A DNA stretch of 64,000 nucleotides from the NCBI RefSeq assembly GCF_016920785.2, contig NW_024609881.1, positions 44,734,710-44,798,709 on the forward strand, given 5' to 3'. The stretch's first letter is position 1; each line of letters opens with the position of its first letter. A program made the position numbers and the translations under genes. The stretch comes from Ixodes scapularis. Its lineage: Eukaryota; Arthropoda; Arachnida; Ixodida; Ixodidae. The notes under the pieces are model-generated. The model was not told the DNA's origin, made no database searches, and worked only from the letters and a program-made list of their open reading frames with translations. Shown here piece after piece: positions 55,042 through 64,000 of the stretch.

Positions 55042-56240
55042 CCTGTGTCCTTCAAGATCATGAACATGAATGCCAGAAGTGTTTTGAATGACGTCGATGT
55101 AATTGAAAGCATAATCCTAGAACACGAACCTGATATCATCGTAATTACAGAAACGTGGCTGCATAAAGATGTCCTCAACTCTGAAGTAACTCCTCTGAAC
55201 TACACAATCGTAAGAAAGGATAGAGAAGGAAAAGGCGGGGGAGTTGCTATCGTGTGATTCAAAATGACATTCCGTTTTCTGCTCTTGATGATCTATGTGA
55301 TGTTGAAGCATTGTGGATTAAAGCTGAGCTCAATAATAGTTCTCTGTTTATTGGTGGAATGTATATGCTTCTAAATTTGCCAGCTGAGGTGATGATAAAG
55401 CTTCAAAGTTACATGGACTTAAATCCATGTCACGAGGACAACATATTAGTTGTGGGGGATTTCAACTTACCAGTGGTAGATTGGTCATCAGTTTCTCCTG
55501 GATCGATGGAAGTAGCTAGCTTTGACCAAACAATAGAGCTTGCGTTTTGCTACAATCTCTCCCAGGTTGTAACTGATTACACAAGAGTGAGTTCAACAAG
55601 GTCATCAATTTTGGACCTAATTTTTATATCGGCACGCTTGAAATCGTTTCTTTCTGGCTGTGAAACTATCGAGGGCCCTTCGGATCATAAAATAGTACTT
55701 GCGTCTTTTGAAATGGACCCAAATATGCATAGTTACTCGCAAAAGATGGTTCTAAATTTTGGGGCTGCCGAGAATGTCAGTGTGCTCGATTGATTGTCTT
55801 GACAAGTCATTGGTTGGCTTTACATTTCTTTTCCTGGGTTTCTTTACGGGTACCATGACTAAGCAATGCCTCGAGCGGTTTATTCCAAAGTGTAATAAAA
55901 AGAGTAGGAACCAAAACTCTGGATACACAGGGAAAAAATACGTTCAAAAAGAAAACTCAAAACGGAAGCGAGCGCCTTCGCATGGTTCGAATATCGTAGA
56001 TAAATCATGCATTCAACGTGTGAGTCCGAAATTAAAACGGCTAGTAAAGGATATTAAACAGAACTAAAGAGAGATTTTACAATGTAATACTTAAAAGATT
56101 TTTCAGTGAGGCACCAGACAAGTTTTGGCGGTATGTTAACCCTTCGGTCAAATCGCGTCAAATCAAAACAAGAAAAAGCCCCGGGCCCGACGGAAACCCA
56201 AATGAGTTTTTCAATAGGTACACAGTTTTGGTCTCTAAAT
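55042..56240 (+). pseudogene. LINE endonuclease and linker region
   Basis: The APE-type endonuclease motifs are complete across two frames: IMNMNARSV, VITETWLHKD, then after a one-base shift near 55252 IQNDIPFSAL, VVGDFNLPVVDWSS, SSILDLIFIS and GPSDHKIV. The final SDH is intact, unlike the LINE at 17533. The frame closes at 55793. Beyond it the linker is scrambled by shifts, though KAPGPTE-like or SPGPDG-like sequence before 56200 marks the approach to the RT. Confidence 0.75.
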
Positions 56241-57231
56241 TAAAGCACTGCACGGGCCGGAATTTCTATGCCCGGCCCGACCCAACCCGCTAGAGGCGTG
56301 GCCCGGTTCAATCCCGACCAATTATTTTTAAATATAAGTCTGAGCCCGGCCAGAGCCCGACAGATTATATACATGAGCCCGAAAAAATTTGCGGGCTTTA
56401 ACCTAAAAACTGTTTAAGCATAAAGCCAGTCTATTTTATCTACATTTCTTTTAAACTTGGACAGTGTTTTTTTTTTGATGCAATAAATGTTGTGATCTAG
56501 ACCATGTATTTTCGAGAATATGGACGAAATATGCAGTTCATAAGTGATTTGAGAACACAAAAAGTGGCCGATATTTTATTTCTGCATTTCTTGAAGAGAT
56601 ATTGGAGTTTTCGTTGTTCAACTCGTTTCACAGAGAACTTTCTTCTCTGCATGTTTTTGTATAGAAACAATTAGAATCACGCTAGTGCATCTTCAAAATA
56701 CTGTATGGCCTAAAATTATCTATAGTTAGCTTATATTTGGTGCCATAGTAAGGCACCAAATATAAGCTAACTTTGCACAAATTAGGTTATATTTGACTTT
56801 CCACAAAGTGCAAAGTCAAGCTGACATTGTTTCTGTATATTTTTTAGTTTGAAAGGCAGAGCAAAAGACACTCATCTTGTACCCTGTGACTGAAGAGCCA
56901 TTTTGCTGGTGGATCTATACGTTCCTTTTATCCACGTTAAAACTTTCCAAATTCAAAAGGTTTTTTATTATTTTTTTTTTAACAGCGCCGAAGTGATTTT
57001 GCGTTTCACTTGTTTGTTTTCATTGAACCTAAAACATCAATGAGCACTTTTTTGTTTTCAACAATTTAAAATTTGCCACACGCGACGGCCCGGGCACGGC
57101 CTGACAAAAATTTTGTTCAAGCCGGAGGCCGGCCCGGGCCCGAGAAAATGCGTGCTACCCAGTCCGAGCCCGGCCTGCGGGCAGGGCTGGACTCAAACCT
57201 TTGGGCTGGCGTGGGCACGTGCAGTGCTCTA
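56241..57231. mobile_element. 0.99-kb hAT-type element nested in the LINE
   Basis: The ends TAAAGCACTGCACGGGCC and, read inward from the right, TAGAGCACTGCACGTGCC are inverted. The flanks CTCTAAAT and CTCCAAAT agree at 7 of 8 bases. Both ends are rich in GCCCGGCCCG words, while the middle is AT-rich. No transposase is seen. Confidence 0.8.
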
Positions 57232-57819
57232 CTCCAAATATCCATGATTTTCCAGTCATCCATCCAGAATATTTCCTTTCCTAGTACTTGGAAACGCGCG
57301 AAAGTGGTTCCTATCCACAAAGGTGGCAGTATGTCTGACGTGAGCACCCATCGTCCCATTTCGCTTGTTAGTACATGTTCGAAGCTGCTTGAACATATTG
57401 TATCTAAATATTTCATGAATTATCCTGAAGATTATGAGTTATTGTTCTGCTCCCAGCATGGCTTTTGGAAGGACTTTCCACCACAACCCTAACTTATCGA
57501 AACTGTACATGACCTCTCGTATACAGTTAATTGTCGCAGTCAAACTGATATAGTATTTTTGGACTTTGCGAAAGCGTTTGACAAAGTGTCGCACTCTAAG
57601 CTGTCACTAAAAAATATTAACGCCATTTTTAAAAATCCAGTCATCTCGCAGTGGTTTTCATTGTACCTTTCTTCTAGGGAACAGTTTGTCAAAGTTTAGG
57701 GGCATAAGTCTATTTTTTCACCGGTATCTTTAGCGGTTCCCCAGGGTAGTGTTTTGGGTCCCCGTTTGTTTGTAGTATTCATGAATGATCTGCATAACGA
57801 CATAACCATTCCAATCAGG
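57232..57819 (+). pseudogene. LINE reverse transcriptase, central part
   Basis: RT blocks in order: SMIFQSSIQN, FPSTWKRAKVVPIHKGG, HRPISLVSTCSKLLEHIV, then after a shift VFLDFAKAFDKVSH and AVPQGSVLGPRLFVVFMNDL. The motifs of fingers and palm up to the one before the catalytic pair are present. Stops interrupt at 57492 and near 57700. The nested hAT-type element splits the protein just before the FADD block. Confidence 0.8.
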
Positions 57820-58727
57820 CAGGGATGGGCAGTATTTCAAATACTTGTACTTGAAATACGTATTTTAAATACTTTGTGTATTTTGCATTTGTATTTAATT
57901 ACAAATTGGGTAATGTATTTGACGTGTGTCTTTAAATACTAAAATGTGGGTATTTCAAGTACAATTGTAATTAAATATAATTTTGTGGGCGAAAATACAT
58001 CCCTCAAATTTATTGTCATTGTCCAGAGCAGGAAGAAAACTACGTTCTGCACTGAATGCAGTGTCTCTCAGTCAAGCGTAAGTGCTTAGTGACTTTGTGA
58101 TTACGGTGCTAGTCCAGGGCAAGAATAGTGACGAAATGGACGTTCACTGGCAGACTGGCTAAATTAGTGCCTGTGACAACTAGTGATGCTTTCCAGCCCA
58201 ATTTCCATCCATATTTTTGCCTGGAACATTCTAAATGCGTGGGTCCTCCAGATTTTCGTAACTGGTGCAAGTTGCAACAATAAAAAATTCTCTAAAAAAT
58301 TCGCTGCGCGTCTTAGTAGTCTCGGTTCTTTGTCGGTGTATACCAAAATATAATAGACTAAAAAAAGCTGCTTGAAGCTCTGTACTTTTTTCACCTATTA
58401 CGTCCAAGCTGATTACATTTTTTTGTGATTATATTTCTATTACGTTACTAGAGCCTCGCACACTAACTCCCGAGTGTGCAATGCAAAACTAAAATGAGAT
58501 ACCGAGAAACCCGTTGCAGGTGCCCTGAAGTCGCTGACGGAAATTTTGAGGAATGTATTTGGAAAAGTATTTGGGAGGAGACCAAATACATTTGGTTGTA
58601 TTTTTATCTTGTACTTAAATGCATTTTTATAAATGTAATTAATTATATTTGTAATTAAATACATTTTTGATGAAGTATTTTGTATTTGTATTTTGATACA
58701 TATTTGCATGTATTTTGCCCATCCCTG
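57820..58727. mobile_element. 0.9-kb hAT-type element nested in the LINE, exact 8-bp duplication
   Basis: CAATCAGG lies at 57812-57819 and 58728-58735. The ends CAGGGATGGGCAGTATTTCA and, inward from the right, CAGGGATGGGCAAAATACAT are inverted. Both ends carry arrays of AAATAC and GTATTT words. Removing the element and one CAATCAGG restores IPIR followed by LFADD in one frame, which fixes the boundaries. No transposase is seen. Confidence 0.9.
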
Positions 58728-59486
58728 CAATCAGGCTTTTTGCAGATGACTATGATATACCCTAAGATAGAAACTTCAGATGACCAGGACGAACTAAATC
58801 GTAATCTACAAAAAAATTCAACAATGGTGTGATAATTGGCAGATGGAGTTAAATCTTGAAAAATCAGTCTTCATGTCAGTATCTAGAAAAAAATATTTTA
58901 GCACTCAGCTCTCACATTGTCGGCGTCGGGCTTGCAAGAGTGAAAGAGCATAAGTAGCTAGGTTTATTATTTACATCTGACCTACGTTGGAATACCCACA
59001 TTAATAAAGTCTGCCTCAAGGCCAACAAAGCACTATGTTGTCTCATGCGAAACCTTGCTAGTGCAACTCCGGAAATAAAAAGCCTGACGTGTACGGCCCT
59101 GGTAAGACCGATTATTGAGTATGCGAAAATTGTGTGGGATCCACATACTCCAATTTCCATAAACTCGAAAAAAATTCAGTGCTTTTTCTCCTACAAAACT
59201 ATGTGAACTCGCAAACCTCCCAACTTTGGATTTGAGGACCGAGTATGAAAGGTTGAAATTCCTTTTCCATATTATACATAACTGTATAAAGATCAACAAC
59301 TCGGTTTACTTCGAAATCAGAACTAACGAATCCTCAAGGCATCGCCATCGCACGTTCATTCGTAATCAATCTGTACGAAATGATAATTTTAAATTCACTT
59401 TTTTCCTAGAACCATCAGAGTGGAATGTGCTGTTCGATTCTGGTGTTTTGTCAACATCCCTTATAACTTTTAGAAAATATAAATGA
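58728..59486 (+). pseudogene. LINE RT catalytic motif and C-terminal region
   Basis: LFADDYDI is the catalytic FADD block. The region then shows KYLGLLFTSDLRWNTHIN-like sequence, NKALCCLMRNLA, ALVRPIIEYAKIVWDPH and, in the last open frame, YERLKFLFHIIHNCI ending at 59486. This order matches CR1/jockey LINEs. Stops and shifts near 58830 and 59180 break it. Confidence 0.75.
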
Positions 59487-59742
59487 GATTGTTGAATGTG
59501 ACACTCATGAAAAGCCTGAATTTTACAAATACAGACCAAGTTTCTGCTTTCTTTTGAAATGTTCATACTTGTGCTGCTTTCTGTTTTGTAGCTTTTTCTT
59601 GTGTGCTTTTAAGTGTGAGAGCAGTTTTGTGCAATCCACTGTCTAGGTTAATTGTTTTTTGTATAGTGGTTACTTTTATCTTTTTATTTTTGTATACTTG
59701 AAGGCAAACGTTCGGCAGCCCTCTGCCTGGTTAGGAATAGAC

Positions 59743-59816
59743 ATGGAGCGAAAGTAGGGACTCTAGCCAAAATAGTTTATTAAATTTTTGGTTAGAGTCC
59801 CTATTTTTCGCTCCAT
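59743..59816. repeat. 74-bp hairpin MITE in the LINE 3' UTR
   Basis: ATGGAGCGAAAGTAGGGACT is mirrored by the right half ending TTCGCTCCAT. The central spacer is AT-rich. I remember similar short inverted repeats in tick sequences. Confidence 0.7.
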
Positions 59817-59882
59817 ATTTTTGTATACCCACTCCTGTATTAGCCCAATGGGGTGACAGTATCAATAAATGAAATGAAGATG

Positions 59883-60149
59883 AAAATAACAAGCAGAAAT
59901 CGCCTGCTAGAATGGCTAAAAACACAGCCAAAAGACACGGCGAAAGAAGTGGCAGTACGAACAAGAAACCTCCTTCGAGACGGAGATGACATCAAGGCAC
60001 AATGCTTGAAAAACAGCCAACACGCTGAATGCCCGCTCAGAAGCTGGTGGTAGCATTTCACCAGCTTGTTCACTCACCGCCACAACACGGAGGCCGTTCA
60101 GGAAGCAACATGAGCTGGTGCACCCACTTATTTCCCATTCACCAAATGA
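59883..60149. other. short unassigned stretch between the LINE and the TTAA element
   Basis: A short open frame (EWLKTQPKDTAKEVAVRTRN, 59853-60053) overlaps the LINE tail. It shows no recognised domain. Confidence 0.3.
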
Positions 60150-60153
60150 TTAA

Positions 60154-60813
60154 GGGGAGACGCGGGTCTTAAAATGGTAAAAAAACGCGAAATTTCACGT
60201 TGTCAAAATTCACATATTTGGATTAATTGTAGTCTAAGGTACCTGCCTGCAAAGTTTCAATGTCGAATTCAATGTCTAAGCATGAAAGAAATGATATTTA
60301 CGATGTCCCCGCAGAGCCCTAACACAGCGAGTTCAATGAAAACAAGTGGAACTTTGCGCCCCGCGCGTTTCGCGATCGCTCGTCGGATCGCGGCCATCTT
60401 GGTCCTGTTGGAAAGCCGCTTATTTTCCCCACGTCCCCATGCCATTCGTTATCGCGACAACATCGGGAAACGTCCGCATTCCGCGGGTTTTGAAGGCCCC
60501 AATTGCGATCGCTCATTGGCCGTCTAGCAAGGTGCCCGTACGTCAGAGCACGCGCGGCGCTTAGCGCCCCTGCTATTGGCCTAAACGCGCCCCTCCGCTC
60601 TTTTTCTCCTTTCCTCCTTTCCGTTCCCGCGCTGGCGAGAGGTGCGTCGTCTGCTCCTGGGCCCGTCTCCGCCCGTCTAGGCCTGTCTGCTTTGTTTCTT
60701 CCGTTACCGAGCGCACGTTTTAGTTCCCGTTTGCGCGCTTGCGTTGAACATTGTTGGTTCGCTTTCCTACGAAGTCGCGCGTGTTTTGTTTTGTTTCGCT
60801 TCGAGTTCTCGAG
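60154..60813 (+). promoter_or_regulatory. GC-rich 5' leader of the Kolobok-type transposon
   Basis: The part from 60340 to 60720 is GC-rich and CpG-rich, unlike the AT-rich ends. It includes CGCGGCCATCTTGG (60388-60401), whose complement resembles a YY1 site. No clear TATA box is seen. A promoter here is inference from composition and position. Confidence 0.4.
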
Positions 60814-62736
60814 ATGCCGGACGACGCTTGGTTGAAATCGAGCACGCGGCAAGCGTTCGGAAGGAAGAGGAAGCGACCGTGGAACAAGAAGCCGAAGCTG
60901 TCTGCTGCAAGTGCGCCACCGCGATCGGCACCGCCGGATGCCTTGGATCCTCCGGAAACATCAGCCGGAGACATCGCGACTCCATGCAGCAGCGGCAGTT
61001 TGTCGAGCTTTGCGAGCGCGGTTCGTGTCGACACCGCATACTACTCCACGGCCGAGCAGGCGCAACGAGTCGCACGATCGGACGAATGCAAGCGTGCGCT
61101 ATCGGAAAAGTCGGCGACCCAGCGCAAATTCGACCTTCTCGGCGTCACCACAGGAGGCCAGACGCGCGACGCTGGGACACAGTTCATTCTAGTGGACATG
61201 AAAGCTCTCAACGACCTCTTCGCGCAGGCGAAGTGCGGAAGCTGCGGTGCGGGAACCCTGACACTAAGCAAGGCCACGGACAAAGAGTATGGCTTGGCAG
61301 TCAAGCTTCTGCTCGTCTGTGCCACATGCGAGTTCGAGAAGAAGCAGTTTTCTTCACCAAGAGTTGCCGGAACGGCGAAGATCACTCCTTTCGAAGTGAA
61401 CATGAGGGCAATGAAGGGAATTCAGTCAATTGGGAAAGGAGTCACTGCCCTCGCAGACTTCTGTGCGTCCATGAACTTGTCACACCGCGGCCTGCATCAC
61501 AAGACCTCTCAGGGACACCTGAAGACCCATGTGCAAGCCTGCGAAAAGTCAGCAAGCGCAAGTGAAGCTGCCAGCTCAGAAGTTGTCAAGAGACTGTATG
61601 CAGACTTCTTGAACCCTGTCGGCAACATCGACGTGATCTTTGACGGATCTTGGATGACGAGAGGACGCAGCTCCCACATTGGTGTGGGCTGCATTGTCGA
61701 GCTGTATTCCGGCCTAGTTCTTGACCATGTGGTGTACTCCAACTTTTGCCTTGGGTGTGCCCTGGGACCGGAGCCGGAGGAAGAGGGGTACGGCGACTGG
61801 TATGCAGCCCACGAGTGCCAGAGGAACATAGATTGCAATTCAGGTCGGATGGAAGTGGAGGCTGCATTGACCATGTTTCAAAGATCCCTGGCCAAGCACG
61901 GACTGAGGTACACCACAGTTCTCTCGGATGGAGATAGCCGAACCTTTCATGCGTTGACCGAGGCAAAAGTCTACGGCTTCGTCAAGGTCGAGAAAAAGGA
62001 CTGCATCAATCATGTGCACAAGCGGATGGGGGCTGCGTTGCGTAACCTCCTTGAGAAAAAGAAGGCCCAGGGTGAAGCACTCGGCGGAAAGGGCAGACTG
62101 ACGCAGGACCGAATCAAGAAGATTCAAAACTACTACAGCTATGCCCTTAGGAGCAACAGTAACGATGTGCCAGGGATGAAGAGGGCAGTGGAAGCCACCC
62201 TCTTGCACATGACGTCTACAGACAGTGCCCCAGACCACAGCAAGTGCCCCGACGGAGCTGAGTCGTGGTGCAAATTCAACAGAGCCCTGGCAAATGGCGA
62301 GTGTCCACCTGCGCACAAGAACCCTCTTCCAGATTGTGTGCGGTCCGCCCTCGAGCCAGTGTTTGCAAGGCTCAGTGATGAAAACCTGCTGGCACGGTGC
62401 AGGGAAGGCAAGACGCAAAATGCCAGCGAGAGCCTGCATTCGGTCATCTGGACGCAAACCTCGAAGAATGCCAATGCCTCCCTGGACAGCGTCAAGAGGG
62501 CTGCTGCTGAAGCTGTTGCCGTCTACAATCAGGGCAGGCGGGCAATGAGCGAGTCCGTTGCTGCGAGCCTGGGCTATTCTGCCGGTGACTGCCTCGTACG
62601 CCGCAGCATGGAGAAGGACAATCTGCGTTTGTGTAAGGCCAACGCTGCCCACCAGAGCAGCAGCAATGCAAAACAGAGGTTCTCCAGGCAACACCGGACT
62701 GGAACAGCTGGGTACTACAGTCCTGGACAGCTGTGA
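60814..62736 (+). CDS. Kolobok/Mutator-like transposase, 640 residues, uninterrupted
   Basis: This cuts and moves the flanking element. I chose the ATG at 60814 (MPDDAWLKSS); the frame is open further upstream but without an in-frame ATG. Residues 17-29 are a basic nuclear-localisation type stretch (RKRKRPWNKKPKL). C141/C144 and C169/C172 form a likely zinc ribbon. The DDE-type core starts near 270: FDGSWMTRGRSSHIGVG (D277), a C-rich block FCLGCALG, LSDGDSRTFHAL (D372/D374), CINHVHKRMG and TQNASESLHSVIW (E539). This order is what I know from Mutator-like/Kolobok transposases of ticks and cnidarians. There are no frameshifts or stops and no introns. Codon use is GC-rich, unlike the AT-rich neighbours, so the copy is probably young. 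Which Asp is catalytic is inference. Confidence 0.85.
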   Translation: MPDDAWLKSSTRQAFGRKRKRPWNKKPKLSAASAPPRSAPPDALDPPETSAGDIATPCSSGSLSSFASAVRVDTAYYSTAEQAQRVARSDECKRALSEKSATQRKFDLLGVTTGGQTRDAGTQFILVDMKALNDLFAQAKCGSCGAGTLTLSKATDKEYGLAVKLLLVCATCEFEKKQFSSPRVAGTAKITPFEVNMRAMKGIQSIGKGVTALADFCASMNLSHRGLHHKTSQGHLKTHVQACEKSASASEAASSEVVKRLYADFLNPVGNIDVIFDGSWMTRGRSSHIGVGCIVELYSGLVLDHVVYSNFCLGCALGPEPEEEGYGDWYAAHECQRNIDCNSGRMEVEAALTMFQRSLAKHGLRYTTVLSDGDSRTFHALTEAKVYGFVKVEKKDCINHVHKRMGAALRNLLEKKKAQGEALGGKGRLTQDRIKKIQNYYSYALRSNSNDVPGMKRAVEATLLHMTSTDSAPDHSKCPDGAESWCKFNRALANGECPPAHKNPLPDCVRSALEPVFARLSDENLLARCREGKTQNASESLHSVIWTQTSKNANASLDSVKRAAAEAVAVYNQGRRAMSESVAASLGYSAGDCLVRRSMEKDNLRLCKANAAHQSSSNAKQRFSRQHRTGTAGYYSPGQL

Positions 62737-63530
62737 GGGGGCTCCCCTTTCGAGTGCTACATGAACAAAGGCCCTTTTCAGGGCCAAACAAAATCTGCTT
62801 TCGGAACGTGCAACCCTTAGTGCCTCCTCCCGTTGTCCCTTATAGAGTCTACTCATTCTTTTATAACTTTATTTTACATTGCAGACATTATTTCTCAGTT
62901 TTATATTATTTTTTAAAGGTTCTTGTGAACGGATCGCAGAATTTTTCATCTCAATTTGTTCAGATAGAACTATGCTTCATATTGCTGAACATTATTGCAT
63001 GAGATCCCTTACTCAATTTTATGCAATGAGTGTTAAAACTTCAACTGCAATTTTCTCAGCTTCGCATTTTTCGTCTACATGCCTAGCCTTACGGTTGTTT
63101 TCATGAGATTATTCTTCAAGGATTTCTATAAACTTTATACCGTTGGATTCAGAAAGAAGTGAACTGCAGGGTGATGCTATTTTTGTATGACAGTATGGGC
63201 CCGAAATTTTATTATTAGTGATAATGTGACCTCGTTAGGCTTTGTAAATAGTGTACTTGACCTAATTAGACTAGTTTTATACAATGATCTATCTTTACAA
63301 AAATATAAATAGCATCATCTTGCATGGCAGGTCTTCAGCTACAAATCCATATCACTTATGCAAAAAAATTTGTATTAGAAAGTTCCTTAATGAGTCGTAA
63401 GAAATGACCTAATTAAGCTTCATTATTTTCTTCGTAACTCAAAAAGTAATTGAGATATTGCAGAACTAATTGAATATTTGAAAAGAGGAAGCCAAAACAC
63501 ATATACACACTGATTTTCATTATAATCCAT

Positions 63531-63536
63531 TAATAA
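63531..63536 (+). promoter_or_regulatory. possible polyadenylation signal near the right end
   Basis: AATAAA lies 0.8 kb after the transposase stop and just inside the right terminal repeat. It could serve the transposase mRNA, but the distance makes this uncertain. Confidence 0.3.
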
Positions 63537-63722
63537 ACAAAAAAGTCGATTTTAGAACCAGTGTCTTGCCTTAAAAAAGACTCAATTGATTTTCTACAAC
63601 TTTGTTAAATGCCTCCCATGTAAATAGCCAAGTTTCCAATGCATTGCCGCATAGGGACACAACTTTTGGCGCAAAGGCCAAATGGTCAATTGGGCTTATT
63701 CTTGGCCTGATGCGATCTACGT

Positions 63723-64000
63723 CAAGGGTCTCAAACTCATTTGAGTGTGGGGGCCATATGGTTGGCCCCAAAGAATTGAGGGTCAACATAAGGTGGAATT
63801 GGAAGGGGGGGGGAAAGATTTTAAAAAGAAGTAACTTCATTCTCTCTGCTTCTTTTGAACTCGCAGTTTTGCCAGCAATGTCTTGAACTTTAATTTGTTT
63901 ATAGGTCCACTTTGGGCCATTACCTGTTGTGATAACAAGTTACATTGGCATTGCCACACCAATGTGCTGGCATTTTTTAATAGAACAATTCGCTCCGAAA
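63723..64000. mobile_element. probable left end of a hAT-type element running off the window
   Basis: CAAGGGTCTCAAACTCATTT, then GGGGGCCATATGG, strongly recalls the ends of many hAT (Charlie/Zaphod-like) elements. CAAGG fits the hAT pattern YARNG. The other end is outside the window, so no duplication can be checked. Confidence 0.4.

Larger units (their letters stand above)
55033..59882 (+). mobile_element. CR1/jockey-like LINE with two nested hAT elements
   Basis: This is a non-LTR retrotransposon running rightward with endonuclease, RT and C-terminal region in order. It is interrupted by hAT-type elements at 56241-57231 and 57820-58727 and by a 74-bp hairpin at 59743-59816. The 3' end is marked by GTATCAATAAATGAAATGAA near 59860-59879, a tail type seen in CR1-like families. 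Several frameshifts and stops make it inactive. Confidence 0.8.
60150..63574 (+). mobile_element. Kolobok/Mutator-like DNA transposon with TTAA target, apparently autonomous
   Basis: TTAA lies at 60150-60153 and 63571-63574. The left end GGGGAGACGCGGGTCTTAAA and the right end, read inward GGCAAGACACTGGTTCTAAA, are inverted with moderate divergence. Within lie a GC-rich leader, one long transposase ORF and an AT-rich 3' part. Length is 3.4 kb. The TTAA target and the transposase type agree with the Kolobok superfamily. It is the only element here with an unbroken transposase. Confidence 0.75.

Noticed and set aside
60744..62856. Overlapping open frames on both strands (273 codons plus, 338 codons minus)
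   Set aside because: They are shadows of the GC-rich transposase ORF, which alone has family motifs.

Overview
This window is repeat-dense animal DNA. I infer a hard tick (Ixodida) or a close chelicerate relative, from the mix of elements and the style of their proteins; that is judgement from memory, not a database result. I see no rRNA, tRNA, CRISPR or bacterial operon. Nearly all recognisable coding sequence belongs to transposable elements, and only one long gene looks intact.

Layout. 0-7 kb: three large inverted-repeat (foldback) elements (263-4500, 4692-6182, 6211-6948). 7-13 kb: a broken Ty3/gypsy integrase (8234-8785, minus), a head-to-head pair of 260-bp hAT-type MITEs that share 8-bp target repeats (9323-9869), the 3' end of a P-element/THAP9-like transposase with an intron (10806-11449, plus), and a terminal exon of a Myb/SANT-associated gene (12553-12795, minus). 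15-17 kb: a decayed LINE split by a TTAA-flanked element, then a broken Myb/SANT-like domain. 17.3-24 kb: a long minus-strand LINE with a SGNH-esterase/endonuclease/RT fusion, interrupted at a TA by a 2.2-kb element with CCCAG termini. 24.5-35.4 kb: a possible 10.9-kb element with CCCTAG termini, holding foldbacks, a Ser/Asp/Glu-rich ORF, a hAT-type element with an exact 8-bp duplication (30599-33045) and a LINE fragment. 36-42 kb: hairpins, a tandem array, a TTAA element containing a second CCCAG element with CCAGTTG arrays and a gag-like ORF, and a THAP-domain exon. 43-54 kb: hAT, TTAA, PIF/Harbinger-like and TACCGTAAA-type non-autonomous elements. 55-59.9 kb: a CR1/jockey-like LINE carrying two nested hAT elements with 8-bp duplications. 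60.15-63.57 kb: a DNA transposon with TTAA flanks, terminal inverted repeats and an uninterrupted 640-codon transposase.

How the parts relate. Nesting gives relative ages: the LINEs are older than the DNA elements inside them. Several insertions can be undone on paper by collapsing the target duplication. This works at TA 21214/23431, CAATCAGG 57812/58728 and, through a nearby empty copy, TTA 50655/51872, so these boundaries are well supported. The most unusual pattern is a set of elements with CCC-termini whose ends are built from arrays of short palindrome-like words (GGACGTCC, CCAGTTG/CAACTGG, AACGTT/AACATT). None of these has a recognisable transposase here. Ten runs of 13-21 C or G are spread through the window.
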